Below are positions 18,401 to 27,924 of a stretch of DNA of 64,000 nt, piece by piece. Source of the stretch: Emiliania huxleyi CCMP1516 (Eukaryota > Haptophyta > Isochrysidales > Noelaerhabdaceae). Both the position numbers and the translations under genes were made by a program. Numbering within the stretch: position 1 is the stretch's first letter; each line of letters opens with the position of its first letter. The notes beneath the pieces are model-generated. The model was not told where the DNA came from. It did no database searches and saw only the letters and a list, made by a program, of their open reading frames with translations. Where the stretch lies: assembly GCF_000372725.1 (NCBI RefSeq), contig NW_005200507.1, positions 880,737 to 944,736 on the forward strand, given 5' to 3'.

Positions 18401-18935
18401 TCGCGGCATCGCCTGCCTGCGCCGCCCACAGCATTGCCGACCACCCGGCCGAGTCCACCGCCTCGACGTCGGCGTTTGCAGCGAGGAGCGCGGCGGCCGC
18501 GGACGCCTGCCCGTGCTGGACGGCCACCATGAGCGGCGTGCCGCCTGAGCGCTCCGTCGCGCCCACAGCCGCCCCAGCCGCCAGGAGCGCCTCGACAGCT
18601 GCCGCGTCGCCGCGCTGCGCTGCCCAAAAGAGCGGCGTCCAGCCAGAGGCGGCGGCGCCTTCCATGTCGGCGTCGGCTGGCAGCGCCCGAAGCAGCGGGG
18701 CGACGAGCGAGGCGGCGTCCGCCTTTAGCGCCGCGACGAGCAGCTCCGCGCCCAAGCACTCACCCGGCCGCGCTCCTGCCGCAAGCATGCCGGCGGCAAC
18801 GCCGGCGTGGCCGCGCGCGACGGCGAGGCGAAGGAGGTGCGACACCTCCTCCGAGCTCACGTCCACGCCGGCAAGGGCCGACTGCAGGGCTTTGCCCGGC
18901 GTGTTCTTGGTGACGGCCACACGAAGCGCCTTCAT
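15462..18935 (-). CDS. Large ankyrin-repeat protein
   Basis: About 1,157 residues from the ATG at 18,935 (MKALRVAV). Upstream 'gaggtgagtgc...gttcgcag' looks like a short intron in the leader, so the longer frame to 19,052 is probably not all coding. Residues about 20-590 hold many ankyrin units of the type GWTPLFWAAQRGDAAAVEALLAAGA. The rest is low-complexity: an Arg/Glu-rich helix, acidic DADDEEEEDGSEGG, Ala/Gly/Glu repeats (EGGGEGGG), and a final predicted coiled coil (VEALQRQLHSLQLRLAAEQQ). Ankyrin arrays are protein-binding scaffolds, and no catalytic domain is seen. Direct EGGG repeats could vary in length between strains. Confidence 0.8.
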   Translation of the reverse strand: MKALRVAVTKNTPGKALQSALAGVDVSSEEVSHLLRLAVARGHAGVAAGMLAAGARPGECLGAELLVAALKADAASLVAPLLRALPADADMEGAAASGWTPLFWAAQRGDAAAVEALLAAGAAVGATERSGGTPLMVAVQHGQASAAAALLAANADVEAVDSAGWSAMLWAAQAGDAAMLRLLRGAGASTQSAAGSALMVAVENGRVEAAGELLASATPGDSGGGGGGGDAPAPGLARVEVDARDAQGWTAVAVAAGSGRVKLLRMLLRAGGSPYARTSRTGRTPLMAAAQGGHAAAVQALVEHVASQPAAEASEAASAEAPPDAGGAGAGAAAEVEAVGGLAALLDAVDAQKVTALMLACKNGHALAVRTLLAARASASAVDISGHGALEFAARKGSLEVARLLTKHSPLPAASQVARALPIAARHAHVDLVRLLAGAGAPTQPHLMRAAASGDTEVLLTMIRAGAASEPLAASEAMLSAACCGHRGAVALLLEAGASVFAQDRYHGRTALALSAARGHAGVVRSLLAAGAPVGVRDAGGESALQLAVSASHVAVVDELLRGAARLAAGGGGGVAPPGRGGADASWDELLSRATDSEIRALLLSERRRRQTEAELCAVAEVMERGATRRRNRRKEESAEGGGVKEEGAARAAARAAAGARAVRPCQPSSRRGAVECDVSTDADDEEEEDGSEGGATAAAAPARAQAGARGRRSAARPARESGARESGAESEGEGEEAARLEAAPSGASPRRAEGDGPGTACGGRAVDTQATGSSPGEEQQGWAVVSRRGHGSRRGDSSAGEALEAKERGGARAESGGDASLASHGAQPGLTARQGREEGEGAGEGAGAAREGAACAAGGGETGAAGGEGGGEGGGEGGGEGGGEEGGEGEDEDDAMNGETFGGGAGAACRSADEAAAGLAAAEAGEGRAGWLPPADLVSAGGRVRAEVLDMESVARQSASFACSYDAATGKAGRCGGAGGQSEPPGGLAGGDGGARQVEALQRQLHSLQLRLAAEQQCVTREQHITARMWLEKSQAEEAAAESAAKAAEHQATTAQWDAWHASQRRQQRQRRAILLHGRSSEGAASWRAGSGASPAERLVASICVDVLGLTSASSLPDEARSRLANLLGEAAELVRDPPSAEADPLCTRPPGLSCG

Positions 18936-19052
18936 CGGCTGCGAACCACAACGCCAACGCGCACTCACCTCAGGCGCGCCCTTGCCCGGGGGGGCGAGGG
19001 AACCCGAGACTGCTGGGGCGAGCCTCGGCGAGACTGCGTCAGCTGTTCCCAC

Positions 19053-19793
19053 AGCAGGCTGGAAGTACCTCGCCAGGCGCGCACTGCAATAACTCGAAGC
19101 TGCTTGGACACAACATCGATGCCGACTTTATTAGTGTGGGGAGGGTCGGCGAGCACTCACTCACTAGGCGGCGCCGCAGGGCCGGGGGCCCGGGGCACTG
19201 GCCACGGACGGCCTCGCCGACCACTAGAAGGCGGCCCACCCACTACGCGCACTAAGATCTAAGTTGGTGGGCGGGGACCGGGGTGGCGGGAGGCACTCAC
19301 CCACTAGCCCGCTCTCGCCGGCGGCCCACTCACTACGCGCACTAACTTAGTCGCGGACGGGGTGTGGCGCTGGCGGAGGCACTCACGTTCCGCGCACTAA
19401 CTAAGTTAGTGAGTGCGCGTAGTAGCCGAGCGGCCCGCCTCCGTCCGCCGGCGAAGGGCACTACGAGCGGCGGCCCGCCGGACCACTCCCCTCGCGGCCG
19501 GCCGGAGGCACTCACTTCCGCACACTAAGCTCTATTCGAGTAAGTTAGTTAGTTAGTGCGCGTAGTGTCCCGGCCTCCGAGCACGACTCCCGGGAGCACT
19601 TCACCACTTGACCCGCCACGGCGCACCACTAGCCCTCGTCCAGCTCACAGACTACCTTGCGCCGACTTAGTTCCCCGCAGGCCCGGGACCACTCACTCAC
19701 TGCGGCATCGATGCTCTTCACACGAGTTAGTGACGCCCCTTCGAAACGCCGCGTTTAGTTGCAGCCCGGTCATACGAGAACATCGCGTCGATC
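19053..19793. repeat. Palindromic ACTAAC/GTTAGT repeat cluster
   Basis: Several copies of 'cactacgcgcactaa' (near 19,240, 19,330) and its inverse 'ttagtgagtgcgcgtagt' (near 19,405, 19,548) are interspersed with 'ggcactcact'. Around 19,395-19,425 they form a palindrome, GCGCACTAACTAAG facing TTAGTGAGTGCGC. Unit spacing is irregular. This fills the 5' flanks of two divergent genes, so a regulatory role is possible but unproven. Confidence 0.65.
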
Positions 19794-20714
19794 ATGATAG
19801 ACGACTTCCTCCTCGTCAACTCCGGCTCAACGCCGCCGGCACCCCGCGCTCAGTCGCCGCCCGCGCCCGCGCCAGAGGAGAGCGAGACGCCGTACCAGCC
19901 CTTCGTCTTGCCCGCGGGGGGCGACGACAATGATTTGCCCGAGGGCTACTCGGCGAGTGATGATGAGGTATGCATCGCACACTTTGCAGATGAACCTCTT
20001 GGGGGGTTGCTAGCAGCGCCGGGCGACGACAGCTTACCGCCTCCCGACCCGCCCTCGGTACAGGTGGCGGGCTACATTGCTCAGGCAAAGGTGAAGGCGG
20101 TGAGGGCCAAGGGCGTGCTGCTGACGAGCGCGATGTTTTTCGCAGCCGTGTCGCTCGTTCTCTTCGCCGGCGCAGCGGGGCGGGGCCACATGATGAAGGT
20201 TGCGGGCGAGTCGGATGCCGAGGGCGACGTCAAGGCCGCGGGACGTGGGGCGGAGCCGGAGCTTCTGCTCGCGCCGCCCTCGCCGCTGTCCTACCCCCCG
20301 CCACCCTCGCCACCCACGCCCTCTCCGCCGCCGCCATCGCCCTGGCCCGCGCGCGTCATCCACTGGACCGGCACATATGCCCTTCGTTGCGGCTGAGTTC
20401 GCTTTCACATAACCTTGAAACCAACGCTCGATTTCTATAGGCTTCCCGCCGACAGTCCTCATTGCGCCCTCGCCGCCGCCGCCGCTGCACAAACCGCACA
20501 TGAAGAAGATCGTGAATTGGACCGGCACATATGCTTTCGTTGCTGCTGAGCTCGCTTTCACAAACCTTGAAACCAACGCTCGTTTTCTGTAGGCTTCCCG
20601 CCGACAGTCCTCATTGCGCCCTCGCCGCCGCCGCCGCTGCACAAACCGCACAATATGGAGAAGATCCTGACCTGGTGGCACAAGATGATCGATTGGATGC
20701 GCCACGACGACTGA
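19794..20714 (+). CDS. Membrane protein with duplicated C-terminal exon
   Basis: About 250 residues from three exons: 19,794-20,370, 20,456-20,524 and 20,608-20,714. The N-terminal 100 residues are acidic and Pro-rich. One hydrophobic segment follows (about 106-127, VLLTSAMFFAAVSLVLFAGA), then a Pro-rich stretch (YPPPPSPPTPSPPPPSP). The tail repeats VLIAPSPPPPLHKPH twice, each repeat being one exon, and ends KMIDWMRHDD. Both introns are GC-AG (ACCG|GCACAT...GACAG|TCC, phase 1). No family is recognised; a single-pass membrane protein with an extracellular Pro-rich stalk is one possibility. Confidence 0.6.
20363..20670 (+). repeat. 154-bp tandem duplication of exon plus intron
   Basis: Two adjacent units start at 'tggaccggcacatatgc' (20,364 and 20,518) and remain highly similar through 'cttcccgccgacagtcctca' and 'gctgcacaaaccgcaca'. 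Each unit holds one complete intron (85 and 83 nt) and one 69-nt exon, so the duplication adds exactly 23 residues in frame. The introns have diverged slightly more than the exon. Confidence 0.85.
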
Positions 20715-21183
20715 GCTCTCGGCTCGCCTCTGGCGGGTTGGGCTGCCACAGGTGCAGCCAGGCCAACAACGGGATCAGCATAGACTACTTGATTGCAGGT
20801 CGAGCTGGTCCAGTGCGTGGGTGCGTGGGTACGTGGGTGCGTGCGTAGCTCTCAGTGCTGTGCGGTATTCGGGGCGCTCTCCTGTCTCGGCCCGGCCTAT
20901 CTGTTCCGGAGGAGAGCGGCGGCCTCGAGAGAGCGGGCCTGGGACTGTGAAATATGGCCGAGTCCCAGGGCGAGCCTGTAGTATGAGTCTGTACCTTGTA
21001 CTACACGGTGCGGTGCGCAGAGGTGGGTGCGCGTGCGTGTTCGTGTAATCTGTAATGCGGTGGTGCATGATAATTGATGATTTCTACACACATGGCCGCA
21101 CACAAAGTGTGCGCGCACCAGGACGCACCAGCGCGCGGTCTCTCCGTGTCAGTTCCCGCGGACCCCCCCGCCCATCGGGCCGA
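20715..21183. other. Intergenic, no gene recognised
   Basis: Short GT-rich stretches ('gtgcgtgggtacgtgggtgc') occur, but no convincing frame is found. The right side leads into the inverted repeat of the element beginning at about 21,184. Confidence 0.4.
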
Positions 21184-23691
21184 GCGTTTTTGATCTCTGG
21201 GTCAGTGGGCGCCCGCCCGCCGCCTCTGAGGGGGTCGGGCCCCCTAGACTGAAAACAAAAACAAAATCTAGAAACGTCAAAAACAGCCTGCGAGCGCGGC
21301 GCTGCGCGCCGCCTTACCTCGTGCGGGTGTGAGTGACCCCAAACGGCATCCAAAACATGTAATTCGGCGACCAAAAGCGGCGATGGGCACGCACCCGCGC
21401 AGCGCCGGCTTTGAGCCACGCGCCTCGATCTTCAGAGGCGCGTGCCCCTTCCGGCATGGCGCCGAAGGTGCCCGTCGTTGTTCGCGTCGAGCTTGGCAAG
21501 AAGCATCACCAATCGGGCCGCATGCACGAGGCGGAGGTGGCTCTCTCCCTTGTCGTCAGCGACGCACTCGAGAGAGCCGAGCCGGAGATTGCTGCTGGCA
21601 AGCTCACAGCCAGCACTGTCAAGTGCTTTCGGACGACGGAGTTTTCGGGCACCGGCACCGTCCTCGACAACGAGGATCTGGACGAGACGACAGTCGCCAC
21701 TCTGCGAGACATGTTTGGCTGCAACATCAAAGTGCTGGCGACCGCCGAGGATTCCCCTGCTACCCCCGGCATGCTACCAAATGTGCTGACGCGACTCATG
21801 CAAACCCAGGCCGAGACGCCGAGGGCGCTGCCGCCTGCGCCCGACGGCGACCGCTACGATTACCGCCTCCTTCGCGCGCTGCTGTCGAACTTGCAGCGAG
21901 ACGGCTTGAGCTTTCCAGTCCTCGATGCGAATGCCTCGGGCCAGCGCATTCTCTCTGCAATCGCGGCGGGTCTGCAATACGTGCTTCCGTTTGACGACTC
22001 CGATCCGAGCCCGCTGCGACTGGCCGGCCGCGTCCACCTCGTCGTGCCACGCCGCTTCAAGACGGAGGCGCTCAACAATGAGACTCCTTCGGAGGACCAC
22101 CACGGCGCAAAGCCATTGGACTCGCGCCTCTCGGCCAAGAAGCTGCGCTCGTACGGCGAGGCCATTGCGGGCTTCATTGGCTGCGCACCGTGGTCCGAGA
22201 CATCACGCTGGCAGCCATTCATGTCCGACGTCTCGGCGCTCGCCGACGGCATGGTCAAGCTCGCGGCCGCGATGGACAAGAACGCAGCGGCCAAGGAGAC
22301 GGCACGCAAGGAGACCGTGCCTCTTCGCGCGCCCGACCGAGAGGAGGATGTGGTTGGCTCAGAGTTCAAGGAGCCTTGCGCACCGCACGACTGCCTCGCC
22401 ATGTACGCGAGGCTGCGGGCCAAGCTCGCCAATGTCACCGAGTACGAGCTGGTACGGCTAGACGACGCCATCATGGGCGTCGACGAGGCTTCCACACCCA
22501 GCGTGAAGAAGCACGTGCGCGACGCCTTCCGAACGCAGCTTGCCATTCCCGAGAGCGGACTATACCTCTACCTCTTCCGAAGCGGAGGGCCACGCCCACA
22601 CACGCTTTACGTGTGGAAGGTGCCCTCCGATGTGAAGCTGCGCTCGGAGGCAAAGCAGGCTGCCGCGCTGTCGCGTGCGGCGGCAGTGGTGCCGACGGTG
22701 GCGACGCGGCAGGAGCGACGTGTCTCGTTGATTTTACTTGCAGACAAAGAGGAACTGACCGCTGCCCCCCCCCCCCCCCCAGATGCTGCTGGACTACCAG
22801 GCGAAGTTCACTGCAACAGAGCTGCCCCCCGCGGTGCTGCGCAAGATGTGGGACGAGCTGTCGCGCGACACGCGCATCGCGCGCGATGCGAGCCAGGAGG
22901 CCATCGACGACCGAGTGCTGCAGTGGAATCCCGTGGATGTCGGCTGCGCGCGCGAGGATCCGAGATGCGATCTCGGAGCTGCAGGAGCAGGAGCAGGACG
23001 AGTTCTCCCTCGATGACTTTTTCGTCAAAGTCTTTCCCAACTTGATGGCGCATGCGACGCCGCAAAAGGAGCGGGCGACGGCAATACACTTCCTGATGAA
23101 GGAGCTCAACCGGCTCGAGGACGACGACATCGAGGATGTCATGTTGCGCGATGGCGTCATCCATTTCGTCAAGCCACCTTCATCGTGACCGTCGCCACCC
23201 TCGCCGCCGTCTCGCCTACGTCGCCGCCGTCGCCATCATGCGATGCAGGCCCATTCATGATGCAGGCCCAGCCCACCCCCCTGGCTCCTATGCCGACGTG
23301 TCCAGCGTGCTCCCCCGTCCGCCGATGTCTCTGCTGCCGCCCAGCGGAGCTCTGCAGCGGGCCCTCCTCGCCGCTTTCTGCCGCTGCATCGCTGTCGGCT
23401 CGTCATTTCTGTCTACAGTCATTGGGGGCTGCCATCGCTGTTCTCTCTCTCTCCCTGGGTCAGCTCCAACCTGCCGTGTCGGGACGTCACCCCCTCGGCT
23501 CCTCCCCCCCCCCTTCTCCGCTGAACTGCTTGCTGCTGCTGCTCGCTTTGTCCCAGGAGCCAGGTGCTTGTGTCTAATCGTAGTGGGGGCCCTGGCCCCC
23601 CTCTGTTTTCTGTTTTCTGTTTTTCAAAACGCCCGCCCGCCCGCCACCCCGAGGTGGCTCGGCCCCCCACTGACCCAGAGATCAAAAAACG
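21184..23691 (+). mobile_element. Putative TIR-bounded DNA element carrying one gene
   Basis: The sequence 'gtttttgatctctgggtcag' near 21,185 recurs as its reverse complement near 23,668-23,690 (about 25 bp, one indel). Weaker inverted similarity extends inwards for about 90 bp ('ctgaaaacaaaaacaaaa' against 'ttttctgttttctgtttttc') and a little outwards. A single multi-exon gene (21,456-23,188) sits between. This is the structure expected of a DNA transposon with terminal inverted repeats, but no transposase domain is recognised and no target-site duplication could be assigned. An inverted duplication unrelated to transposition remains possible. Confidence 0.5.
21456..23188 (+). CDS. Unrecognised protein inside inverted-repeat element
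   Basis: From ATG 21,456 (MAPKVPVVVRVEL) a frame runs to about 22,695 (roughly 415 residues). A poly-C-flanked intron then ends CCCCAG|ATGCTG at 22,782, followed by MLLDYQAKFTATELPPAVLRKMWDELSRDTR. A last part in another frame has ELQEQEQDEFSLDDFFVKVF and ends near 23,188 (VIHFVKPPSS). The product is soluble, of mixed alpha/beta composition, with no signal peptide or membrane segment. I recognise no domain. Position between inverted repeats suggests an element-encoded protein, but a host gene captured between repeats is equally compatible. Confidence 0.5.
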
Positions 23692-23881
23692 TCGGCCTCG
23701 GCGCGGGGTTTTTCCGCGACACGCACCGACACTCGGGGACACGTGCGACGACTCTGTGCCCACCGGGACAGGGCTGTGCCGGCCTGCCGGCGCGTGCCGC
23801 CACCCTCGCCCTGTGGGCGCTGCAATGTGGGGGGCTTGTGTTTTACACGGCGTCGGCACTGTGGGCTCGCACACACGCGGC

Positions 23882-24250
23882 TAGAGCTGTCAAACGTTAA
23901 GAGCTGAACAGTGTTGCTAGTGTTAACAGTAACAACAGAACAACAGTGGGGCTCCCCAACAACAGTAGCTAACGTTAGGCCAGCTGAACAACAATAAGGA
24001 AGGCCTGGCAGTGACCCACGACGATCTCCAGCGTCCAGTGCGGGTAATACCCGAAAATACCTGGAAAAACTTAGGTATTTTCGGGTTTTACCCGGGTTTT
24101 TGGCATTTTCTGCTTGCTGACCACTGAACAACAGTAACAACAGTAACAAACAGTAACAGCCTGGGCTGGGGAGAACACTTGAACAACGTTGAGGATTTCA
24201 GCCAACAATAGTGCAACTGTTAGGCCCAAAGTTAACGTTTGACAGCTCTA
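23882..24250 (-). mobile_element. Intact hAT-like MITE, 369 bp
   Basis: Perfect 19-bp terminal inverted repeats: TAGAGCTGTCAAACGTTAA at 23,882-23,900 and its complement at 24,232-24,250. The 8-bp direct repeat CACGCGGC lies immediately outside both ends. A TAGNG-type terminus and an 8-bp target duplication are hallmarks of the hAT superfamily. Centre: a palindrome (gaaaatacc...ggtattttcggg). No coding capacity, so it depends on a transposase supplied elsewhere. Perfect termini and target duplication suggest a recent insertion. Decayed relatives lie at about 7,400-7,785 and 41,985-42,333. Confidence 0.9.
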
Positions 24251-24671
24251 CACGCGGCTTCGCGCGGGCGCGCGGGCCCGCGCGGCTCCCGCGTCCCGGG
24301 CTCACCCTCACGCGTCACCCCGTGCCTCTCACGGGCCTCACGGCCTCGGCCCCCCCCCGACCGGCACCGCACGATATGCCGCATCGATTTCCGCGCTCGA
24401 TTCAGGAGGGTCGCGGCGCGCTCTCTAGCCCCCCCCCCCGGGGCCGCTACTCTGACGTGACCGCCTCCCGAATTTACACCCCGTGGGCCCCGCACAATCT
24501 GACGTGCTCTCTCGCTCCACGCACGCACGCTATCTGAACGTTCACACGGCCACAACATACGAGGGCGCGCCCCAAGCAAGTGACTCTATGTCGGTCGGCA
24601 GGCGAGCGCAACGACCGTGCGCGCTTCGCTCCTCACTCTGCGCAGAGCCGTCCTCCTCGCTCCTCTGCGCC

Positions 24672-26020
24672 TCACTCCTTGGCGCCCTCCGAAGGGACCA
24701 GCAGGTCGATTCGCTTCCTCAGCAACTCGCGCTGCAGCGCCTCGGTCTCGCGCGCGACAGCGCGCACTGCCGCATGGTCGCCCGGGAAGCCTTGCATCTC
24801 GAGCATCGCTCCGCCGGCCCGCTCCACCACTCCCTCCCACAAGGCGTCCCTCAGCCACGCGGAGGAGGAGGGGCCGCCCTCGGGCAGCGCGGCGGGCGGC
24901 TGCCTCAGCGCGAGCGGGGCGAGGCTGGTCCCCTCCTCGGGCTCGAGCAAGAACCACACGTTCCTCCTCAGCTCGGCCTCTAGCTGCTCGTACGCCCAGC
25001 CGGCGTGGCCGACGAGGCACTTGAGTCGGAGCTACGGCCGCACGGGAGGCCGAGGCGTCAGCCAGCCAGAGGCGAGGCGGTGGGTCGAGGCGGCGGGGCG
25101 GGGCAGTGGGGCGGGGGCAGTGGGGCGAGGTGGGGCCGGGAGGCGCTCACCAGCGGCGGCTCGGTCTTTGCGCCGGGGGAAGCGTCTCCCTCGTCCGCCT
25201 CTGGCGGGTGTGGTGCGTCCGCCTCGACCGCCTCTCTCAGCTCGTGCAGCTCCGAGGTGACCCAGAGCCCTTCGCTCACCGCGGAGCTGTTCTCGAGCGG
25301 CCCGAGCGAGTGGAGCGCCAGCAGCGAGGAGGGCGACACGTCGCCGCCCTGGTGCAACGACGCCTCGCAGAGCGGGCCGAGCTTGTCTCGCCTCGCCTCG
25401 TCGACCGCGCCGCCGAGCAGCGGCGTGGGCGCCGACGGGCTGTGCAGCGGCGAGGCGCTGAACGGCTTGTTGATGGTCACGCCCACGACGTGCTCCTCAG
25501 AGACGGACACGAGGAGGATGACGGCGTGGTGCAGGCTCGGCTGGGAGAGGCACGAGACGGGGTGCGTGAGCAGCAGGCTCCCTGTCTTGGGCGCCGTGCC
25601 GACGCGCAGTCGCACACGCGTGTCGAGCGACGGCCAGGCCGTCCGCGGCTGAAGCTGACTGAGTGCCTCTCCGCCCTGCACCGCCGCGCTGAGGGTGCGC
25701 AAGGCCGCGAGGCCGACGTCAAGCGGGTGGTTGGCAAAGTCGGTGTGGCGCGCTCTACGAACGGCCTCAACGGCGGAGCTTGACGGAGCGTAGTACTCGG
25801 CTCCGTGGCCGCCGCCGCCGCCGCTGCTCGAGTTGAACGCGCCGAGCAGTCCCGCGCACTCGGAAGCGGCGCCGCCAACCTCTGGAAGAGCCACCACAGA
25901 CCGAGCGCGCCGGTCGAAGAGCTCCGACGGAGTGGCGATCAGTAGGGCCTTGCCCATTGGATTTCGGTCGAGCTCACGCGCACACCTTAAGAGCTGGCGA
26001 TAGACGACAGCGGACGCCAT
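24672..26020 (-). CDS. AlgH/UPF0301 (DUF179) protein with LYR-like start
   Basis: Two exons (26,020-25,151 and 25,031-24,672), about 409 residues. The N-terminus ASAVVYRQLLRCARELDRNP resembles the LYR motif of mitochondrial complex-assembly factors. The AlgH fold is clear from TGSLLLTHPVSCLSQPSLHHAVILL, VVGVTINKP, GGDVSPSSLLALHSLGP, GLWVTSE and, after the intron, LVGHAGWAYEQLEAELRRN (the 'GyaGW..gQLe.El' signature). AlgH-family biochemistry is poorly defined; plant and algal members are often organellar. Intron 25,150-25,032 is GT-AG (119 nt). The LYR-AlgH combination would point to the mitochondrion, which is inference. Confidence 0.8.
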
Positions 26021-26094
26021 CGCGATTCGTACCGGACTGATCGGCCTTCGGCGAAGACTGGCCAGCGCGAAGTCATTTTTAGTCTACTGGAAGC

Positions 26095-26290
26095 TGCCAT
26101 CCCTTGAGTTATGTGTACGCCAACTCAGGGTGTGTGGCAGCCAGCTGGCTGTGTGTTTTGTGAGCTTGTTTGTGTCTGTGTGTCGCTCGTGCGTGTCGTC
26201 ATCATCTGTCCAGCGTCCACCCATACCGCGTTGGTGTCCAGTCCGAGCCTGGCTGTTCTTCACCTTTCTACCTACCTACCTACATCCCTG
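26095..26290 (+). repeat. Dispersed repeat R2, copy 1
   Basis: Sequence from 'cttgagttatgtgtacgcc' through 'gtccacccataccgcgttgg' to 'cttcacctttctacctacct' is found inverted at 51,755-51,970. Its core 'cccataccgcgttggtgtcc' also occurs at about 47,215 (inverted), 51,522 and 55,848. The ends are flanked by simple TACC/TTTC repeats. It has no coding potential and resembles a SINE-sized non-autonomous element; the family is unknown. Confidence 0.8.
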
Positions 26291-27924
26291 ACAAGGACTC
26301 ACACACACTGTGGTAGGGCCAGGTATCCGTACTGCTGTACTCGCGTGCGTGCCGGCACCGCAGTGCACCTGCCTGCCGACCCGCGCGCGGTACCCAGTTT
26401 GCGCGGCAGGTAGCGGGGCCAGTTCGAGGCCGAGGGCGTGGGCGTGCGCCTAACACGAAGAGAAAGCGTACTTCCGAGAGTCGGCCAGAACCTGCGCCAC
26501 GTTTTTCTTGTTTGACTTGGCGATTTGAGGGACCGGGCATCCCGACTCGCTCCTGCTCTGCTCCTGCTCCTCGCTCCTCGCTCGGTGAGCTGTCGCCCAC
26601 CAGCGCGCGGCGACCGCGCGCACACCGTGCCCGCCGGCTCGCCGCCCTCCTCACCACCCGTCGGCGCTGTCCGCAGGCATGTGAGTCAGAACGGCGACCG
26701 CGCAGCGCGCGCTGGTGTCTTGCTCGCCACCACCCTCTCGCCCCCCCCCCGCTCCGTGACCGCCGCCGCCCGCGCCACCGCCGCCGCCAACACCGCCTCG
26801 CGCCTCGCGCCTCACCCTCGCCGTCCCCGCCGCCCGCCCTCGACCTCGCGACGGCGTCCTTCTGGGGATCTGCGGGTGGCTTGCCCGCCTCGCCGCCGCC
26901 CCCACTCTCGAGCAGCGCGACCGCTTCCGCTCGATCGGTGAGCCGTCGCCCGCCACGCGCTCTCACGGCGACCGTGGGCCGCTCATCGCCTCCGCCTCGT
27001 CGCAGGTGTTTGATCTGGGCAGGAAGCGGCGCTGGCAACGGCAACCGGCAGCCGCGTGCACGGAGTGCTAAGCGAGGTGCCTGTGTCCAAGTCTGAGTAG
27101 CCCGTGGCCGTGAGTGGCGTCAGGGGCAGTGTTCTGTGACTGTGTCCTGTGCGTGCTGTTCAGTGTGAGTCGGTGCAGCGGTGGGCCTGCTGCCGCTGCC
27201 AGACGTGAGAGCCGCTGTCCGTGCCCCAGCACGTTGCGCGGAGAGGCTATAGGGCGCCCACCCACGAGTGCTCGGGTGGGCGCGCCGCGGCTGTGCGAGT
27301 AGTAGTGCAGCGGCCGCGGCGCACAGCCGGGGGCACGGCCCGCCGCGCAGCGCTTGCCTTTCGTTTTCTTTTTATACGTGCGTGTATTTCTTGAGATCCA
27401 CACGCTGTTCAAAATATGCGCGCGTCTTCTGAGACACGCGCTGTTCACAGTATGCACGGCGCGTCTTTTGAGACAGCAACGCCAATCGGAGATGCCGCGA
27501 GCAATTCGGGATGCGCGGAGCAACTAATATGGACTCGCGCATCTTAGGATGCTCGAGCATACCGTATACCGAGGACAGCGAGCGTCTAAGTAGGACGCCT
27601 ACTAGACGCACTCTAATCCAGAGACGCATTCGGTAAACAAAGATGGGGGGGTCGCCCCCCCAGACGATGTGGGGGCTGGGGCTGGGCTGGGGGCGGTGGG
27701 CAGCGTGACCAGTGTGGCTGGGGTGGGCTGTGTGGCCTGGCCCTCCCCCCGGCGGCGAAAATCATTTTGCAAAATTGTGTTGAGTGTTGACCCCACGCAG
27801 CCTGACACAGTTATTGTTATTATGGCTCTCTGGGTATAGCGTATAGGGCCCCATAACAGAATCCGGTCTCGTCTCTCGACTGTCGAGAGGATACAAAATC
27901 TGCCTGCGGGCAGACCCTCATAGC
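26291..27924. other. GC-rich intergenic, no gene established
   Basis: Overlapping Arg/Ala/Gly-rich frames on both strands around 26,300-27,050 have no recognisable domain. A minus-strand frame with ALLESGGGGEAGKPPADPQ near 26,900 is the only one with protein-like texture and is left unassigned. A hairpin (GGCGCCCACCC facing GGGTGGGCGCGCC) lies at about 27,251-27,287, and CTCTCGACTGTCGAGAG at about 27,879. Confidence 0.4.

Noticed and set aside
23185-23577. Pro/Ser-rich frame after the inverted-repeat gene
   Set aside because: Low-complexity composition, no domain, and it overlaps the probable 3' UTR and right inverted repeat.
26280-27044. A 254-residue minus-strand protein
   Set aside because: Arg/Gly-rich, no domain or conserved pattern, overlapping frames of equal quality on the other strand; left as unresolved.
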